64,000 nt of DNA from Serripes groenlandicus (GCA_031761405.1 JASEVX010000011.1:65823217-65887216); one strand, 5' to 3'; shown: positions 1 to 11,294, counted from the first letter of the stretch. Numbers and translations: made by a program. The notes: generated from the sequence alone by a model not told the origin.

Positions 1-1010
1 TTGTTTAGACTATTTGTTAATTGCGATGGGTGTTGTATAAATTAAATCAAGTTTCCTTCATAAGCTCTAGTAGCTGAAAGCCAGTCGAGCTTATGTCATG
101 GCGAATTGTCCGTCGTGCGTCCGCGCTTGCGTCAACTATTTGCTTCAAATGACTTCTCCTCCCTAACGACTTGGTCAATTGCGATGAAACTTTATAGGAA
201 GCATTCTCTCAATGTCATCTCCTAAATTCCTTCGCATTTGATGGATCCATGAACAAGTTATTTTGTAGAAATGTTCCTTGGATTACCGTCGATCAATTTT
301 CTTCAAGCTTTTGATTGGATGTGGGGTTATTTTGCCTTATATGGCTAAAGTGGAAACTTAAAAAATCTTCTTCTCCGAAAGTGAAAAAACGATTTTTATA
401 TAATGTTATAGTAATGTTCCTTGGGTGACCCTCTATAATAATCATGCAAGCCATGTTGATTGGTCGAAAAACATAGCCACCAGAGTGAGGGGCTATTTTG
501 CCTATTATGGCTATAGTGAAAACTTTAAAAAAAATCTCCTCCGAAGGTGTAGGACCGGTGTTCAAATAATTTTGTAGAAATATTCCTTTGGTGACTCTCT
601 ATCAGATTCCTTCAAACCATGTTGATTGATCGAAAAATATGGCCGCCAGGGGGGCATGGCTATTTTACCTGATATGGCTATGGTGAAAACATAATAAATC
701 TTCTCCTCCGAAAATGTTTGGTCGAAAACAGGCCACCAGGCCATGCTGATTGGTCTGAAAATGTAGCTACAGGTGGACAGGGCTGTGAGCCTTATATTGG
801 CTTTAGTGAAAACTTCAAATATCTTCTCCTACCAAACGATTTGGCCGATTTTCAAATAATTTTGCAGAAATGTTCTTTGGCTGACACTCTACATGATTCC
901 TTCAACTCATAGTGATTGGTCGAAAAGCAAGGCCACCAGAAGGCAGGGCTGTTTGGAGATTTTGTTTTTGCCTAATGGCAGTGAAGCGATACTGGCCTTC
1001 TTGGGCTTCT
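1..1010. repeat. Degenerate ~160-bp interspersed/tandem repeat
   Basis: The same phrases recur several times: a GTAGAAATGTTCCTTGG-like motif near 268, 412, 573 and 867, each followed 30-50 bases later by a CCATGTTGATTGGTCGAAAA-like phrase and then a GGCTATTTTGCC / ATGGCTATAG phrase. The copies are diverged and carry stops in all frames, so the short ORFs here are not genes. The same family reappears at 43.86-44.64 kb. It resembles a known kind of bivalve satellite-like repeat, but I cannot name the family. The period is irregular because of indels. Confidence 0.6.
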
Positions 1011-1130
1011 TGTTTTTGAAATGCCAGCATTTAAAAATTCTCCGGAAGAAACCAATAGCTGACGAGAGATGTGTTACCGTCTTTACACATCTTATGAATT
1101 TTCATTATATATAGTTTATTTTGATATGTA
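1010..1130. repeat. Dispersed repeat, copy a
   Basis: About 115 bases containing ACCAATAGCTGACGAGAG, then GTCTTTACACATCTTATGAA, then an AT-rich run. A second copy lies at 2176-2310. The opening bases of the window (about 1-60) and 2110-2175 also match each other, so both copies seem to be pieces of a larger dispersed element. Confidence 0.6.
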
Positions 1131-1204
1131 CTGTGTACATTTGATGTTCATTTGTAATTGTCAGACATGAAAGTGCATTTCGTGGCTGTTATTCTAGGTG
1201 GAAT

Positions 1205-1412
1205 ATATCACATATGGTATGATTGAGCATGTTAGAGTATTGAGCATGTTGGATTATAGAACGTGTGGATTGATTGAGCGTGTGGGTTGATTGAACATGT
1301 TAGATGATTGAGAATATTAGAAGATAGAACATGTGGAATGATTGAACATGTTTAATGATTAATCATGTTGAATGATTAAACGTTTTGAATGATTGAAACT
1401 GTTAGATGCTTA
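1205..1412 (+). repeat. Degenerate 17-19 bp minisatellite
   Basis: Roughly ten imperfect repeats built on the words GATTGAACATGTT and TGATTGAGCATG, with variants at nearly every copy. It lies in non-coding AT-rich DNA. Confidence 0.7.
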
Positions 1413-4000
1413 GGTTTGCTGTATAAATGTCATTTAGAGCTCTTTAGGACTGGGTGAAAAGAACACAGATGTTTTTTTTCTACTTTTTAATATTAATTTA
1501 GAAATACTTTGCCAAGCATGGTTTGAATTGGTTGAATTGTGTGATTGCGTTTGAATAATATGAATATATTGACTTTATGTCATGTTATCACATGACAATG
1601 TTTGTATCCGATATAATATTCCCATTACGTATGTTGTAATAAGTCATATGTGTAATATAACATGACCGAATCACTATTGTTGTATTCATCCGCGAATGTT
1701 TACATAATGGCTGAGAACGTGTATCTGGTAGATACAGAGGCTCGCTTAATAACACATTTCTTAAACTCATTTAATAAGACTTTATATGAAATGACAACTC
1801 ATGTCAGATCTTATATTTATGTCAAATTATGTCCTTTTGCGCATTGGCTTTTTACTAGTGTTAATGATGAAGCGATGACCATCTTTTTTAATGTCTTTAT
1901 ACCAGAGTTATTACATTTGATATTCTACCCTTTGTTTTAAATAATTAACAGTGCTTGTAAGACATAATAAGCATATTCACACCAGAGGTTAAAATATATA
2001 TTTGCATAGAGAGTTTCAACCTGATCTTTGTAAAATTATTCAGACTTTCACCTAAACAAATGCAAGTCGTTTAAATTTATATATGATGTTGCAATATGAA
2101 TTATTGCTTCAACTTGTATAGACTATTTCTTCATTACATGGGGTTTTGTATACATTAAATCAAGTTTTCTTCATTTTTGAAAGACCAGCATTAAACAATT
2201 CTCAAGAAGAGACCAATAGCTGACGAGAGCGATTGTTTCTGTCTTTACACATCTTATGAATTGTTATTAGATATAGTTTGTTTTGATTTGATTTGATAAG
2301 TACACGAACACTCATCACCGTTCCCTTTCTTGTATAATATTTGTTTGCATAAAATAAAATTTCTTTGAAAAAAATGGCGTTTTATTTCTGCATTGAGAGA
2401 GAACATCTGAAAAGCTTCCCATCAACATGCATACAGCTGACCAACAGTTGAACGACATGGAGTCTTATATACCCACAGATACATGTTCAGTCCATAAGTA
2501 AATATTCAATTTGAGTGCATCTTTGTGAGAAATTTAATTACTATTAGAAATACCTCCCGAATAGCAATATAGTGGGTCCGTATTATCGTACAAATACCTA
2601 GACTATCCGTAGTTAGCAACGTGCTGAAGCCGACATGTTTTTCACAGATTCACTTATCTACACTCGAACCAACTTGTCATAACTTGGCGTCACCGTGGTT
2701 GAACTTCACTGGCACCGTGTTCCTCTCAAAATGATTAATTGGCTCTAAACGGCCCGGGCATCTGTAGATCATCCTTGTTATGTGCGACTTTGGCTTTATA
2801 ATAATATAAAAGCCTTAACAAATGGATCTCAGCACATGCGAAATTTTGACAATTATTCATACTGTTAATATTCGAAGAATAATGCACAAGTGTAGTTAAA
2901 CTTTGCGTAAATGACATTCATAGGTTCTTGGGTTAAGTTGATCAGTATGATAAATACAAGATACACTAACCATGTGCATATGATCGCCTCTTGCATTTAT
3001 TGTGATTTCTCATTAAAACGCACTCAGATTTAAATCACAATGTTGGTGTGCATTTAAGTTTGAGTCCTCCCGATGCTTGCTAGACACATACTCTCATAAT
3101 GTTCTGTGCAACGTCTGACCCACGTGTATCCGATATGTAGATACTATGTCGTATGTTATGCCGCACATGCATATTAAAATGTGAAAAATTGGACGTAGAC
3201 CGGAAACAAAACAAAACAAAAAATATATATTATTATAAATGAAAGGGGAAAAAGCATCAAAAGTTATAAACCAAGGAACGATGAGATGTGTTATATATAT
3301 TGAATACTTTAAGATCATCTTTAAATAAACATTCTTTACAGACACAATCATTGGTCATAAAGATAGATAAAATGTAAAACATATGGCATAGAATATCTGT
3401 ATTTAGAAGGTTATCCGTTTACCTCATATTAACTGTTTAGTCCGCTTTGAAATCACAACAAGACAATACAAAATGTTTATTGACAAAAGATAATACAGCT
3501 TCTAGTCATAAAACAAGATTTAAAAGATACGTTACTATCCAAATAAACAATAAGCAAGGTGTTTATGGAAGACAGACTGATAATATATAAAACATTTGTT
3601 TATAAACATATCGGTTAGCCTTATCATCTTTTTTTCAAATTGCTTATGTAATTATTACTTGTTTCTAAAGCTCATTTAGTGCATTTGGTCAAATCAAGCA
3701 CAATTATTTTACTCGTTCCTTGAAACATTAAAAGCTTGTTGTGCAAACAAAAACGTATATAGTACACATTCTTTAAATATAAATATCCGCTATGGTCATA
3801 TTTGTTGCAGACAGGTAGGACATTGAATCACATAAATGACAATTCATAACACCGGGTCAGTTTTGTTGGCCTAGTTCTCATAATTTAAAACCCAATAGGA
3901 CCAGATAAAGGTTCCTCTTTTTAATTAAACTCCCCTTTTCCCACAATAAATTCGCATACAGTGATATGAAATGTCGACTGTAAAGGGGTAATATATTTTA
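1413..4000. other. AT-rich stretch without recognisable genes
   Basis: Apart from the dispersed repeat at 2176-2310 I see no coding motif, RNA gene or clear repeat. Short ORFs here have random-looking composition and no family motif. Confidence 0.5.
2176..2310. repeat. Dispersed repeat, copy b
   Basis: Second copy of the repeat at 1010-1130. It shares ACCAATAGCTGACGAGAG and GTCTTTACACATCTTATGAA, with a 6-8 base difference between these blocks. Confidence 0.6.
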
Positions 4001-4007
4001 CTTAATC

Positions 4008-4240
4008 CTTTCCTACATACAACAAATCCGCAGCAGACGACTTTGAAATCATTTTGGCAAATATATGGAAAATCTTTATAAATGTAAGCCCAATCGCTGA
4101 ATAGGGTTGTACAGTTAGAGAAACAATGAAAGACTTCTCATTAATAGCAATATCGTCTTTTACAACAATGTTTTCTTAAGTTATCTGCTGCAGAGGCGTA
4201 AGAAAGTGACTGTGGATGAGAATTTGACACGTTTATCAAG
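4008..4240 (+). mobile_element. Palindromic TTAA-type MITE (family P), diverged copy
   Basis: Starts with CCTTTCCTACATACAACAAA and GCAGCAGACGACTTTGAAA. It ends with TCTGCTGCAGAGGCGTAAGA and a weak copy of the terminal AGCGTCTGTATG block. These are the diagnostic words of a palindromic element present in many copies in this window (full copies at 56350-56579 and 62148-62357). The central hairpin is eroded here. Confidence 0.7.
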
Positions 4241-4445
4241 TGATACGGACAGGCGCAATAAATTACCCTTTGTTCAGAAACTTAACCAAGGCTTATGTTA
4301 ATTCTTTGTTTGTGGGAACAGAGATACGGCGACTTGAGTTTATAATGGTATCAATTGAAGAATCTATTCGCTCAACTACTGTTCTCACCAATTAATACGA
4401 AATGTTTGATTAATAGTCAAGCGAATCAGCTCTTTTCACATAAAG

Positions 4446-4650
4446 AAGAAAGGCAGCAGACGACTTTAAAAATGCCAAAGGGAAAGCCTATAAAAATGAA
4501 ATCACAAATATTAAATACAGTTGAAAACATTGTGGCAGAGTGTGAAATTGCTCATTATGAGCATACTTTCCTTTTGCTACAATGTTTTCTAAATTTGAGT
4601 GCTGCATAGGCGTCATAAAGCGTTTGTCTGTATGTTGAAAAGGGATATTA
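4446..4650 (+). mobile_element. Palindromic MITE (family P), diverged copy
   Basis: Contains GGCAGCAGACGACTTTAAAA, then GTTGAAAACATTGTGGCAGA, the hairpin word AATTGCTCATTATGAGCA, CTTTTGCTACAATGTTTTC and AGGCGTCATAAAGCGT. Order and spacing match family P. The outer CCCTTTCCC ends are lost or blurred. Confidence 0.75.
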
Positions 4651-4900
4651 AAGCATTTAAAGAGAAATGAAATGTCACACATCGTACATAATATAAGATC
4701 GGAAACGATATGAACAAATAATTGAATAATGAAAGTATAAACAATACCCGAGAAGCGACTTCTTTGCGAAGACAAATAACTATTACAAATTAAGAAAAGA
4801 AAATGAGAGCACATACACAGATGGCCATACTACACGAAAACAGACGTCAGTGTTTGCGACCATATAAAATAATCCTTTTGATGAACACAATCATGTCTGT

Positions 4901-5178
4901 AAGTGATTTGAACAGACATTTATGCATTACTCATGTTCTACTTAGCATAGAAAGCATAGAAATAAATTCAGGTTTTTAAGTGATTTGCACAAGATGTATG
5001 CATGAACTTGTACATTAGCGTAGACAGCATAGAAATAAATTCATGTTTTTAAGTGATTTGCACAGGATGTATGCATGAACTTGTACATTAGCATAGACAG
5101 CATAGAAATAAATTCATGTTTTAGATGATTTGCACAGAATGTATGCATGTACTTGACAGCATAGAAATAAATCTGCAG
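4901..5178 (+). repeat. 73-bp tandem repeat, about four copies
   Basis: The phrase TGATTTG starts copies at 4904, 4981, 5054 and 5126, so the period is 72-77 bases. Each copy ends with ACAGCATAGAAATAAATTCA or a variant. The two middle copies are nearly identical; the outer ones are diverged or shortened. Confidence 0.85.
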
Positions 5179-5384
5179 TAAATATTAACACTAATATTGA
5201 CACGGCATCTGATGTAGACAGACCGTATTTTTGAGACTGTTTAATTATATGAAGCAAATATTACAGAAGAATGTCTTATTTACCCACTGCACTTAAAAGA
5301 GACGGGTTTACGCATTCTGAATGGCAGATACCGCGTTGATAAAGGAGTCGGAAATACACGTGTGTAGGTTATAACGGTTGCAGT

Positions 5385-6180
5385 GTGGTAGCCTATGTCA
5401 TAACAACTCAGAATCTGCTGAATCATGTATCAAATTTTGAGGTCTCTGAGCCGAATATATTAATTGATCATTGTTTGATTCATTTTGCCTTTGAATTGGA
5501 ACCAAAATGTAACCTAAATGACAAACAAGAAGGCTCATATAGTAGTGTAAAGGGTAATGATGCATGGATGGATGATTGAAAGGATGAATACTTACACAGG
5601 TTAACGAGCGATGATAGCATACATAGAATCGACGAGTCCATTTCAAAGGTTGATAGAAGAACAAACTGTGTTGACATTGATAATTGTATTGATGTTGTTT
5701 CAGCTTTAAACCAAAATCAAAATTTGAATAAGATAAGATATCAAGCTGAAACATAAATAATTCTTGGTTTAATGATGACTTTTTTGATAAGAGATGTACT
5801 TTTTTATACATGTTAAATAGGTACAGATTAATTTTTTTTTTTAAACAGAATCAATATGGTGAAGGCCCGATCGGAGTACAAGGCATCGTTAAGAAAAACA
5901 CGTTATGAATATGATAAAAATGAAACCGACAAATGTGTAGATGCAAGGTACCAAAATGCAAAACTATATTGGAATATGTTGATATAAGGAGCAGGTAGTT
6001 TACATTTGTTTGATAAGTACATATGAAATGAAATGAACATTATATAAGTATCGTGAATTAAATCACACTATAAAGGAAGATGAAATCTTAAAAAGTATTA
6101 AATACTTGAAAACAAATAAATCTGGTGGTCCAGATATGTTTTTGAATGAAATTTTAATACATGGTAGGTCTGTTCTCCTA
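5385..6180 (+). mobile_element. Decayed LINE fragment: endonuclease end to start of reverse transcriptase
   Basis: With frameshifts and stops, the plus strand reads as the middle of a non-LTR retrotransposon ORF2. First comes the end of the apurinic-type endonuclease (PNILIDHCLIHF, equivalent to the usual SDH box with S changed to I). Then comes the linker SWFNDDFFDKRCTF. Then come EYKASLRKTRYEYDKN and NAKLYWNML, followed by the first reverse-transcriptase block ILKSIKYLKTNKSGGPD. The order matches CR1/Jockey-like elements. It stops near 6180, just before an unrelated repeat that may have inserted or replaced the rest. No intact ORF remains. Confidence 0.75.
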
Positions 6181-6194
6181 CGTGTACTATACCC

Positions 6195-6460
6195 CTAGTA
6201 AACAAAAGACGTTGGATTGACGTTGTATAGACGTTGGACCCCGACATTGGATTAACGTTGGATTTTAGTTGGTTTTGCAAACCGTTTAGACGTCTTATTC
6301 CCGCCGTATATCCATCGTCAGAACCCGATGTCTATCCAACGTCAGAACCCGATGTCTAACCAACGTCAGAATTCAGACGTCTATCCAACGTGATATCCCG
6401 ATGTCAGATTAACGTTGGATTTTGTTTGGTTTTGCAAACCGTTTAGACGTCAGAAATATG
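6195..6460. repeat. ACGTTGGAT-rich palindromic repeat
   Basis: The short word ACGTTGGAT and its complement ATCCAACGT occur repeatedly in both orientations. The phrase TTTTGCAAACCGTTTAGACG occurs twice (near 6271 and 6430). This suggests a small DNA-transposon remnant or a locally duplicated palindromic repeat. It begins right where the LINE similarity ends. Confidence 0.6.
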
Positions 6461-6644
6461 GCCTTTCACGTCGAATATCCAGCCATAGCAGCAATATGAC
6501 CCAACTATTTTCAAACCAAAATGCAACCGTGGTTTAAACCTTTTCCCACATCTCAATAGCCTAGTGGTCAAAGCATCCACTTCTTGAGCGGGAGGTTCTA
6601 AGGTTCTGTCAAAAAGTGTGACACTATAAATGAACACTTTACTT

Positions 6645-6812
6645 TTGCAGACGACTTTGAAAAAAAGGCCAAAAACATAGAAAAACTAGAAATCAAAGTA
6701 TAATTATTGCAAAGGGTTGTAAATATTGTGGCAATGGAGAAATTGCTCCAGGTTCATTATGAGCAAGTTCTTAACATGCCAACAAATGCGATAGCTGCGT
6801 TGGCGTCCGAAA
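6645..6812 (+). mobile_element. Palindromic MITE (family P), badly eroded
   Basis: GCAGACGACTTTGAAAAAAA at the left, TTGTGGCAATGGAGAAATTG and a hairpin remnant in the middle, and GATAGCTGCGTTGGCGTC at the right. The order is that of family P; the termini are lost. Confidence 0.6.
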
Positions 6813-7679
6813 ACAAGCACTTATATTCGGGGAAATACGTATAACGCTTTAGGTTTAAACATATTATGTAGATGGGCGGAACATTTTTCCTATATTATTT
6901 TGAAATCCGACAAGCATTTTTCCTGGCTGTACAATTTCAATAGATTCCACGTAAAACCTGCATTGCAAACGTGTCCATATAACGGTTCCTGTTATGTCAG
7001 ATGTCTGAAAATTTATAGATAAATAGATCTATATAATGGAATTAAAATGTTAATAGACACACCGATAAACATCATAAATTGTCACAGGATTTAATTTTAA
7101 TTTTAATCCATCATGACATTTATTTTTGGCCAAATCGATATAAATACGTTTATATTATTGATCCAAGAAAATACTATTAAGGTGTAACAACCCTTTATTA
7201 AATATTTTATTTACTTTTTCTTTATATATGACTTTCGATGCATGTACTGCGTAAAACGACGAGAGAAAAGAAAACATCATGGGGAAACCAGGAATTTCAA
7301 CTGATGGACACTTTCTCATCTTCCCACAATGTATACATTCCTGTCCTAGGAAACTCTATCTGGAAGATCATGGCAACAGCTTAGGATATTGAATATCTGA
7401 GATTTTAATACTAATCGAATTATTTTTTTAATTTTATTTAAATAAGCGTTTCCTGAAGATTTCACAATTTCGATTTTCGCAGCTTCGATAAATATTTGCA
7501 GAATTATATTCTTGAATATTCTAGGGTTACAGTATGTTTTAAAATCATGATTTAAAATCATGACTTGCTTTCACAATACCTCTTTATTACTTTAACGTTT
7601 GGAAAGTCCGGGCTTACGATTGACATATAGCAAACCTAGTCATGTCTTTCTATCACCTAGTAAACTGATAATGTGTCCA

Positions 7680-7972
7680 CTAAGGTTTAACATATACTTA
7701 CCACCTCGGGTGCGGGAGGTCACAGGATTGATATCCATTCGGGTTATACCAGACTTTAATAATTGTAGTAATAATGGCTATACGGTTGAGGGCTTCGCAT
7801 TACGACTGACTGGCTGGTGTCAGGATAAATAGACCAGTAGTACTGGTAACTTACCCTGGAAACGCCATTTGGGTAACAGTTATCATTACAGTCAAACTTG
7901 TGGTAGCAGCCACGTCTGTTAGGCAGCCAACTTTCATTATAAAGACACTTGAAGATAAACCAAAACACGATT
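7680..7972 (+). mobile_element. tRNA-derived SINE, diverged
   Basis: Contains a CCTCGGGTGCGGGAGGTC phrase with a decayed B-box-like GGATTGATATCC. The body GACTGGCTGGTGTCAGGATA, ACTGGTAACTTACCCTGG and AACGCCATTTGGGTAACAGT is typical of a molluscan SINE body as I remember it. Family assignment is from memory. A partial relative of the head lies at 51285-51420. Confidence 0.5.
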
Positions 7973-7974
7973 TC

Positions 7975-8745
7975 CCTCTTTATTTTTGTCTTGTATTAAG
8001 CATCCACCTGGGTTCTGCAGCCAAGTTGTGTCTCTCACCTAGAATGCTGCTTAAGACAAATTTGGTTTCACTCTGAATATGAATAGTTTGAGCTAAAAAC
8101 CATGAAAGCATCGGGGTTAAGACCAATCCCAAATATTTGTAGTGTGATGATATTCTGATTTGTTCTTTACCTAAACAATTGTTTTTATCCTTTCTTAATG
8201 AGATACCATGTCTGAAAAGTGAAAACAATGATTTCTGTCTTTTCAAGATTAATTTCCATAGCTGTATCATCAGCAAACATTAAACAGATACTATCGGGAA
8301 TATTTTCTGTAACAAATATACCGTTGATATTTTGTATAACTGCTTGTAATGAATATATGTTATCAGCTGTAGAATAATCAAGTTCTTTTAAACCTAGATT
8401 GGGCTTCGTCAATCTTATTTTTTTCTTCAGCCCAGTGATATAATCTAATGTTTGTAAATGGCCAAAGGCATGATTTTATGCCGATTGCTAATAAAGTTGA
8501 ATTGAATTGTAAATAATACTTGGCTATTAATATTTTATACATTGTTGTTGTAATCGATATTCCTGCATAATTAACATTGTTATTCTTACTTCCCGATTTG
8601 CAGATTGGGCATATAATATATTGAGACCATGAGTAAGGGAATACACCCGTTATTAGTATATTATTAACTAATCTGTGAAGAATTGGAAGAATGTAGGTAA
8701 TAGTATGTTTCTAAAATTCTGCACCAATGCCATCCCACCTGCTAG
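7975..8745 (-). mobile_element. Decayed LINE reverse-transcriptase fragment
   Basis: Minus-strand conceptual reading in several frames gives consecutive RT blocks. SSRWDGIGAEF comes first, then GVFPYSWSQYIICPICKSG, then SKNNNVNYAGISITTTMYK. The palm box LMFADDT follows (F-ADD version of YADD, near 8270), then INLEKTEIIVF, then YKYLGLVLTPMLSW. A piece between FADDT and INLEKTE, expected to be about 30 residues long, is missing. The many stops and frameshifts show an inactive copy. It is in opposite orientation to the LINE pieces at 5385-6180 and 9370-9890, so at least two insertions are involved. Confidence 0.8.
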
Positions 8746-8862
8746 AGCTCAATAGTTACATTGACTTCAATCGTTCAGACCCATTTAGCCGGCTCTAACG
8801 TTTCAAGCAATGGTCAGGCTTGGGCTCCCGGTCTTATTGACATACATATGAACCTATCTGTT

Positions 8863-9018
8863 ATTGAAAGTATAATCATTGAATAGAGTTGAAAACATTG
8901 TGGCAAAATGAGAAATAGCTCATGATGAACAATTACTCCTTTTGCCACAATGTTGTCAAAAGTTTCGTCCTGAGGAGGCGTCAGAGAGCGTCTGCATGTC
9001 GAACGAGATAAAGGACTT
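8863..9018 (+). mobile_element. Palindromic MITE (family P), right two thirds
   Basis: GTTGAAAACATTGTGGCAAA pairs with TTTTGCCACAATGTTGTCAA around a hairpin remnant GAAATAGCTCATGATGAAC. The characteristic GAGGCGTCAGAGAGCGTCTG end follows. The left terminus is missing. Confidence 0.8.
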
Positions 9019-9235
9019 ATCGGAGTATTTGTCGTAAAACGCACGAACTTAACTTTGTGGACCTTAGAAGTATATTATATTTTAATTCGACTTCCTCGCG
9101 CCATGCGGAACCTATTTTCGGTGTTCCACATGTTCTAACCCGCTCTCAATATGCCCATGTAGGACATCAGAGGACGACATGGTTTATATATCGCTTTCAA
9201 GACGTAGGTTGGCTGATCTTATGAATATATGTTGT

Positions 9236-9301
9236 GAACATGAAATGTACAATAAGTGAACATGAAATGTACAATAAGTGAACATGAAATGTACAATAAG
9301 T
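9236..9301 (+). repeat. 22-bp triplet tandem repeat
   Basis: GAACATGAAATGTACAATAA plus GT is repeated three times without differences. This is a recent slippage or unequal-exchange product. Confidence 0.9.
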
Positions 9302-9369
9302 ATTCATACAATGCAAGTAAGTTAGCTGTCATTGTAATGAATGAAAAACACATGGGTTTAAATCGGCAA

Positions 9370-9890
9370 CTCGTTCATGGACTTTAGGCGATGACGCGGT
9401 TTCCGATCTAGACTCATATAAACACCTCGGTGTTACATTGAATACGTACTGAAACAGCAGGATATATTGAGGAATGTTGTCATAAACTGTCGTAATCATA
9501 AACCCGAGTGCGAAGGTAAACAACGTTAGAAGATGCAAATACATAAACTAAGTTTAACGCTTGTTCACTCTGGGTTTTTTTTAGGTCGAATTCACCCATT
9601 ATCTACAAAGAAAATATATAAATATGTAGTATTGCCTAAAACCTTATACGGATGTGAACTGTGGGATGATCTCAGTGACTACTAAATTATAACACTAGAA
9701 AGGAGTCACAGATAGTGTATAAAATCTACGCAGTCAATTTCAAAATATACAAAGAAAGATATTGCCTTATCTTTAATAGGAATGTTACCTATAACTGCAG
9801 TTACTCCAGTAGGCGTTCCAGGAACATACCGTAAATTACTATATGTATGTATATTATAGGCCGGAGGCCAACGATATTTGATCAACACAT
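9370..9890 (+). mobile_element. Decayed LINE fragment: RT thumb and C-terminal region
   Basis: The plus strand reads TWTLGDDAVSDLDSYKHLGV followed by TLNTY (the YKHLG RT box). Then comes GRIHPLSTKKIYKYVVLPK, directly followed by TLYGCELWDDLSDY. After a frameshift come KKDIALSLIGMLPIT-like residues. YGCELW and the following spacing are characteristic of the region after the palm domain in CR1/Jockey-like LINEs. Stops interrupt it. It could be the 3' part of the same insertion as 5385-6180, which has the same orientation. Confidence 0.75.
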
Positions 9891-9892
9891 TA

Positions 9893-10015
9893 TTAAACCT
9901 TTCCCACACACGAACGCTTTCTGACGCCTCTGCAGCAGATGACGTTTACCACTTTGTTTCAAAAGTCGTCTGCTACAAAGGTGTCAGATAGAGTGTGTCT
10001 GTGCGAAAGAGTTAA
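9893..10015. mobile_element. Short TTAA-flanked MITE (family P derivative)
   Basis: Bounded by TTAA on both sides. The left end is ACCTTTCCCACACACGA and the right end GTCTGTGCGAAAGAG. Inside are GCTTTCTGACGCCTCTGCAG and AAAGTCGTCTGCTACAAAG. The left half carries what is the right-end sequence in full copies, inverted, so this is a fold-back derivative. It lies about 235 bases upstream of the methyltransferase start codon. Confidence 0.75.
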
Positions 10016-10174
10016 CATGCTCGTACACGAATGTAAAAGAAAAACCGTTGAAATATAGGGCGGAGTTTAAACATACAATTAGCATAATGTATTGTTAGCG
10101 TTGCATGAATAGAAGTGGGCAATACACATTTCTGTAGTATAACATAAGCGCGCACACACACAAACAGTCATACG

Positions 10175-10180
10175 TATATA
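10175..10180 (+). promoter_or_regulatory. Possible TATA box of the methyltransferase gene
   Basis: TATATA lies 71 bases upstream of the ATG at 10251. The ATG has an A at position -3 (ACAAGGATGA), a favourable initiation context. In an AT-rich genome such a hexamer is frequent, so this is only a candidate. Confidence 0.25.
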
Positions 10181-10250
10181 CGGGGCTATTTCAGTGACTT
10201 TGGAGATTTGTTAGATCTGTTGTTAATTTACAAATTCATTAATTACAAGG

Positions 10251-11294
10251 ATGAAACGAGTAAAACTGAGAAAACGAGAGTTTCTAATTGCGTTTGCCGT
10301 GCTGTGTTGTGTTATGTTTAGTTGTGTTGTGTGCTATCAGAGAAGGGAACATTTAATGAAGTCGACAATAAAATACGTTAATAGATGTTCCAGTGAATTT
10401 CTCTTCAGACTCTATCCTCCGTTACAGGATTTCAAGAATTTTCCGTGTTTAGATACCATAACACCATCTGCAGGATTGAAACGTAACGGGAAGTGTGTTC
10501 GCACAGTAAATTTCCCGAAACAGGAGCTGATCGACCCAGAGGGTTGCGTGCCTTTGAAGTTTGGCCGAGGAACGCCAATATGTACCCACCCTCTAGACGA
10601 AGACATTCACGTGTCACGTTCCTTGATCTCACGAGGTTTGTGGGAAGAGGATCTTGTCGGCCAAATGCTGAGTATTTTGAAACGTACTCCAAACATGGTA
10701 CTTCTAGATTTAGGCTGCAACATTGGTGTCTATACCATTTCGGCTGCTTTATATTCAAACAAGGTCGTCTGCATAGATCCCAATTTTGAAAACCTTTATT
10801 TAGTCTCGAAATCCTTAACACAGGGGAAGCTGTTGGAAAATGCCACCTTGATATGGAACGCCATAGCAGAAGACCAGAAGACTGTCGTGCTTAGAAAGCA
10901 GCTGCAAAATGTAGGCGGCGCAGAAATTGATGCCAACAATAAAACAATAACTGGACGTGATATAGCTGTTAACAGTATTAGATTGGATGACTTGAAGGAA
11001 CTCTTCGTGGGTCAAGAAGTATACATGAAACTCGACGTGCAAGGCTTTGAACATCAGGTTTTGAAATCCGGCAGAGATGTTTTCAAGACAGCTAATGTGC
11101 AGTATGTGCAAATGGAGTTCGTAGCCCACCGTGGACTCATGACCGGTACTGTCATAATTGATACTATGTTCGACTATGGATTTTTGCCATACACTGATTG
11201 TAGTGGAAACACATTGCTAAAACCTGCTTACCACTCCAAATGGCCATACGATGTGTGCTTTATACGTAAAACAATCCGAAGCGATATGGGGTAG
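10251..11294 (+). CDS. FkbM-family methyltransferase, single exon, membrane-anchored
   Basis: A 347-residue intact ORF without introns. Residues 11-28 form a hydrophobic segment after a basic start (KRVKLRKR), as in a type II signal anchor, so the enzyme should face the ER/Golgi lumen or the outside. The S-adenosylmethionine motif LLDLGCNIGVYT spans 151-162, and the second-strand acidic residue is in CIDPNFEN (174-181). The FkbM signature YMKLDVQGFEHQVLKSG spans 258-274, followed by VQMEF (286-290). These define the Methyltransf_21 (FkbM) fold. Candidate N-glycosylation sites are N197-A-T and N230-K-T. The family methylates oxygen atoms on sugars or other small molecules, but the substrate here cannot be read. 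Length is normal for animal members. The lack of introns suggests a retrocopy or a naturally intronless subfamily. It is flanked by MITE and LINE remnants. Several overlapping frames are shadows of this gene. Confidence 0.9.
   Translation: MKRVKLRKREFLIAFAVLCCVMFSCVVCYQRREHLMKSTIKYVNRCSSEFLFRLYPPLQDFKNFPCLDTITPSAGLKRNGKCVRTVNFPKQELIDPEGCVPLKFGRGTPICTHPLDEDIHVSRSLISRGLWEEDLVGQMLSILKRTPNMVLLDLGCNIGVYTISAALYSNKVVCIDPNFENLYLVSKSLTQGKLLENATLIWNAIAEDQKTVVLRKQLQNVGGAEIDANNKTITGRDIAVNSIRLDDLKELFVGQEVYMKLDVQGFEHQVLKSGRDVFKTANVQYVQMEFVAHRGLMTGTVIIDTMFDYGFLPYTDCSGNTLLKPAYHSKWPYDVCFIRKTIRSDMG

Noticed and set aside
5398..5811. A 137-codon minus-strand ORF
   Set aside because: It is antisense to the LINE endonuclease/RT reading on the plus strand, which has recognisable motifs.
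10412..11129. Several ORFs of 64-129 codons on both strands over the methyltransferase gene
   Set aside because: They lie in other frames of a well-supported gene with recognisable motifs and show no motif themselves.
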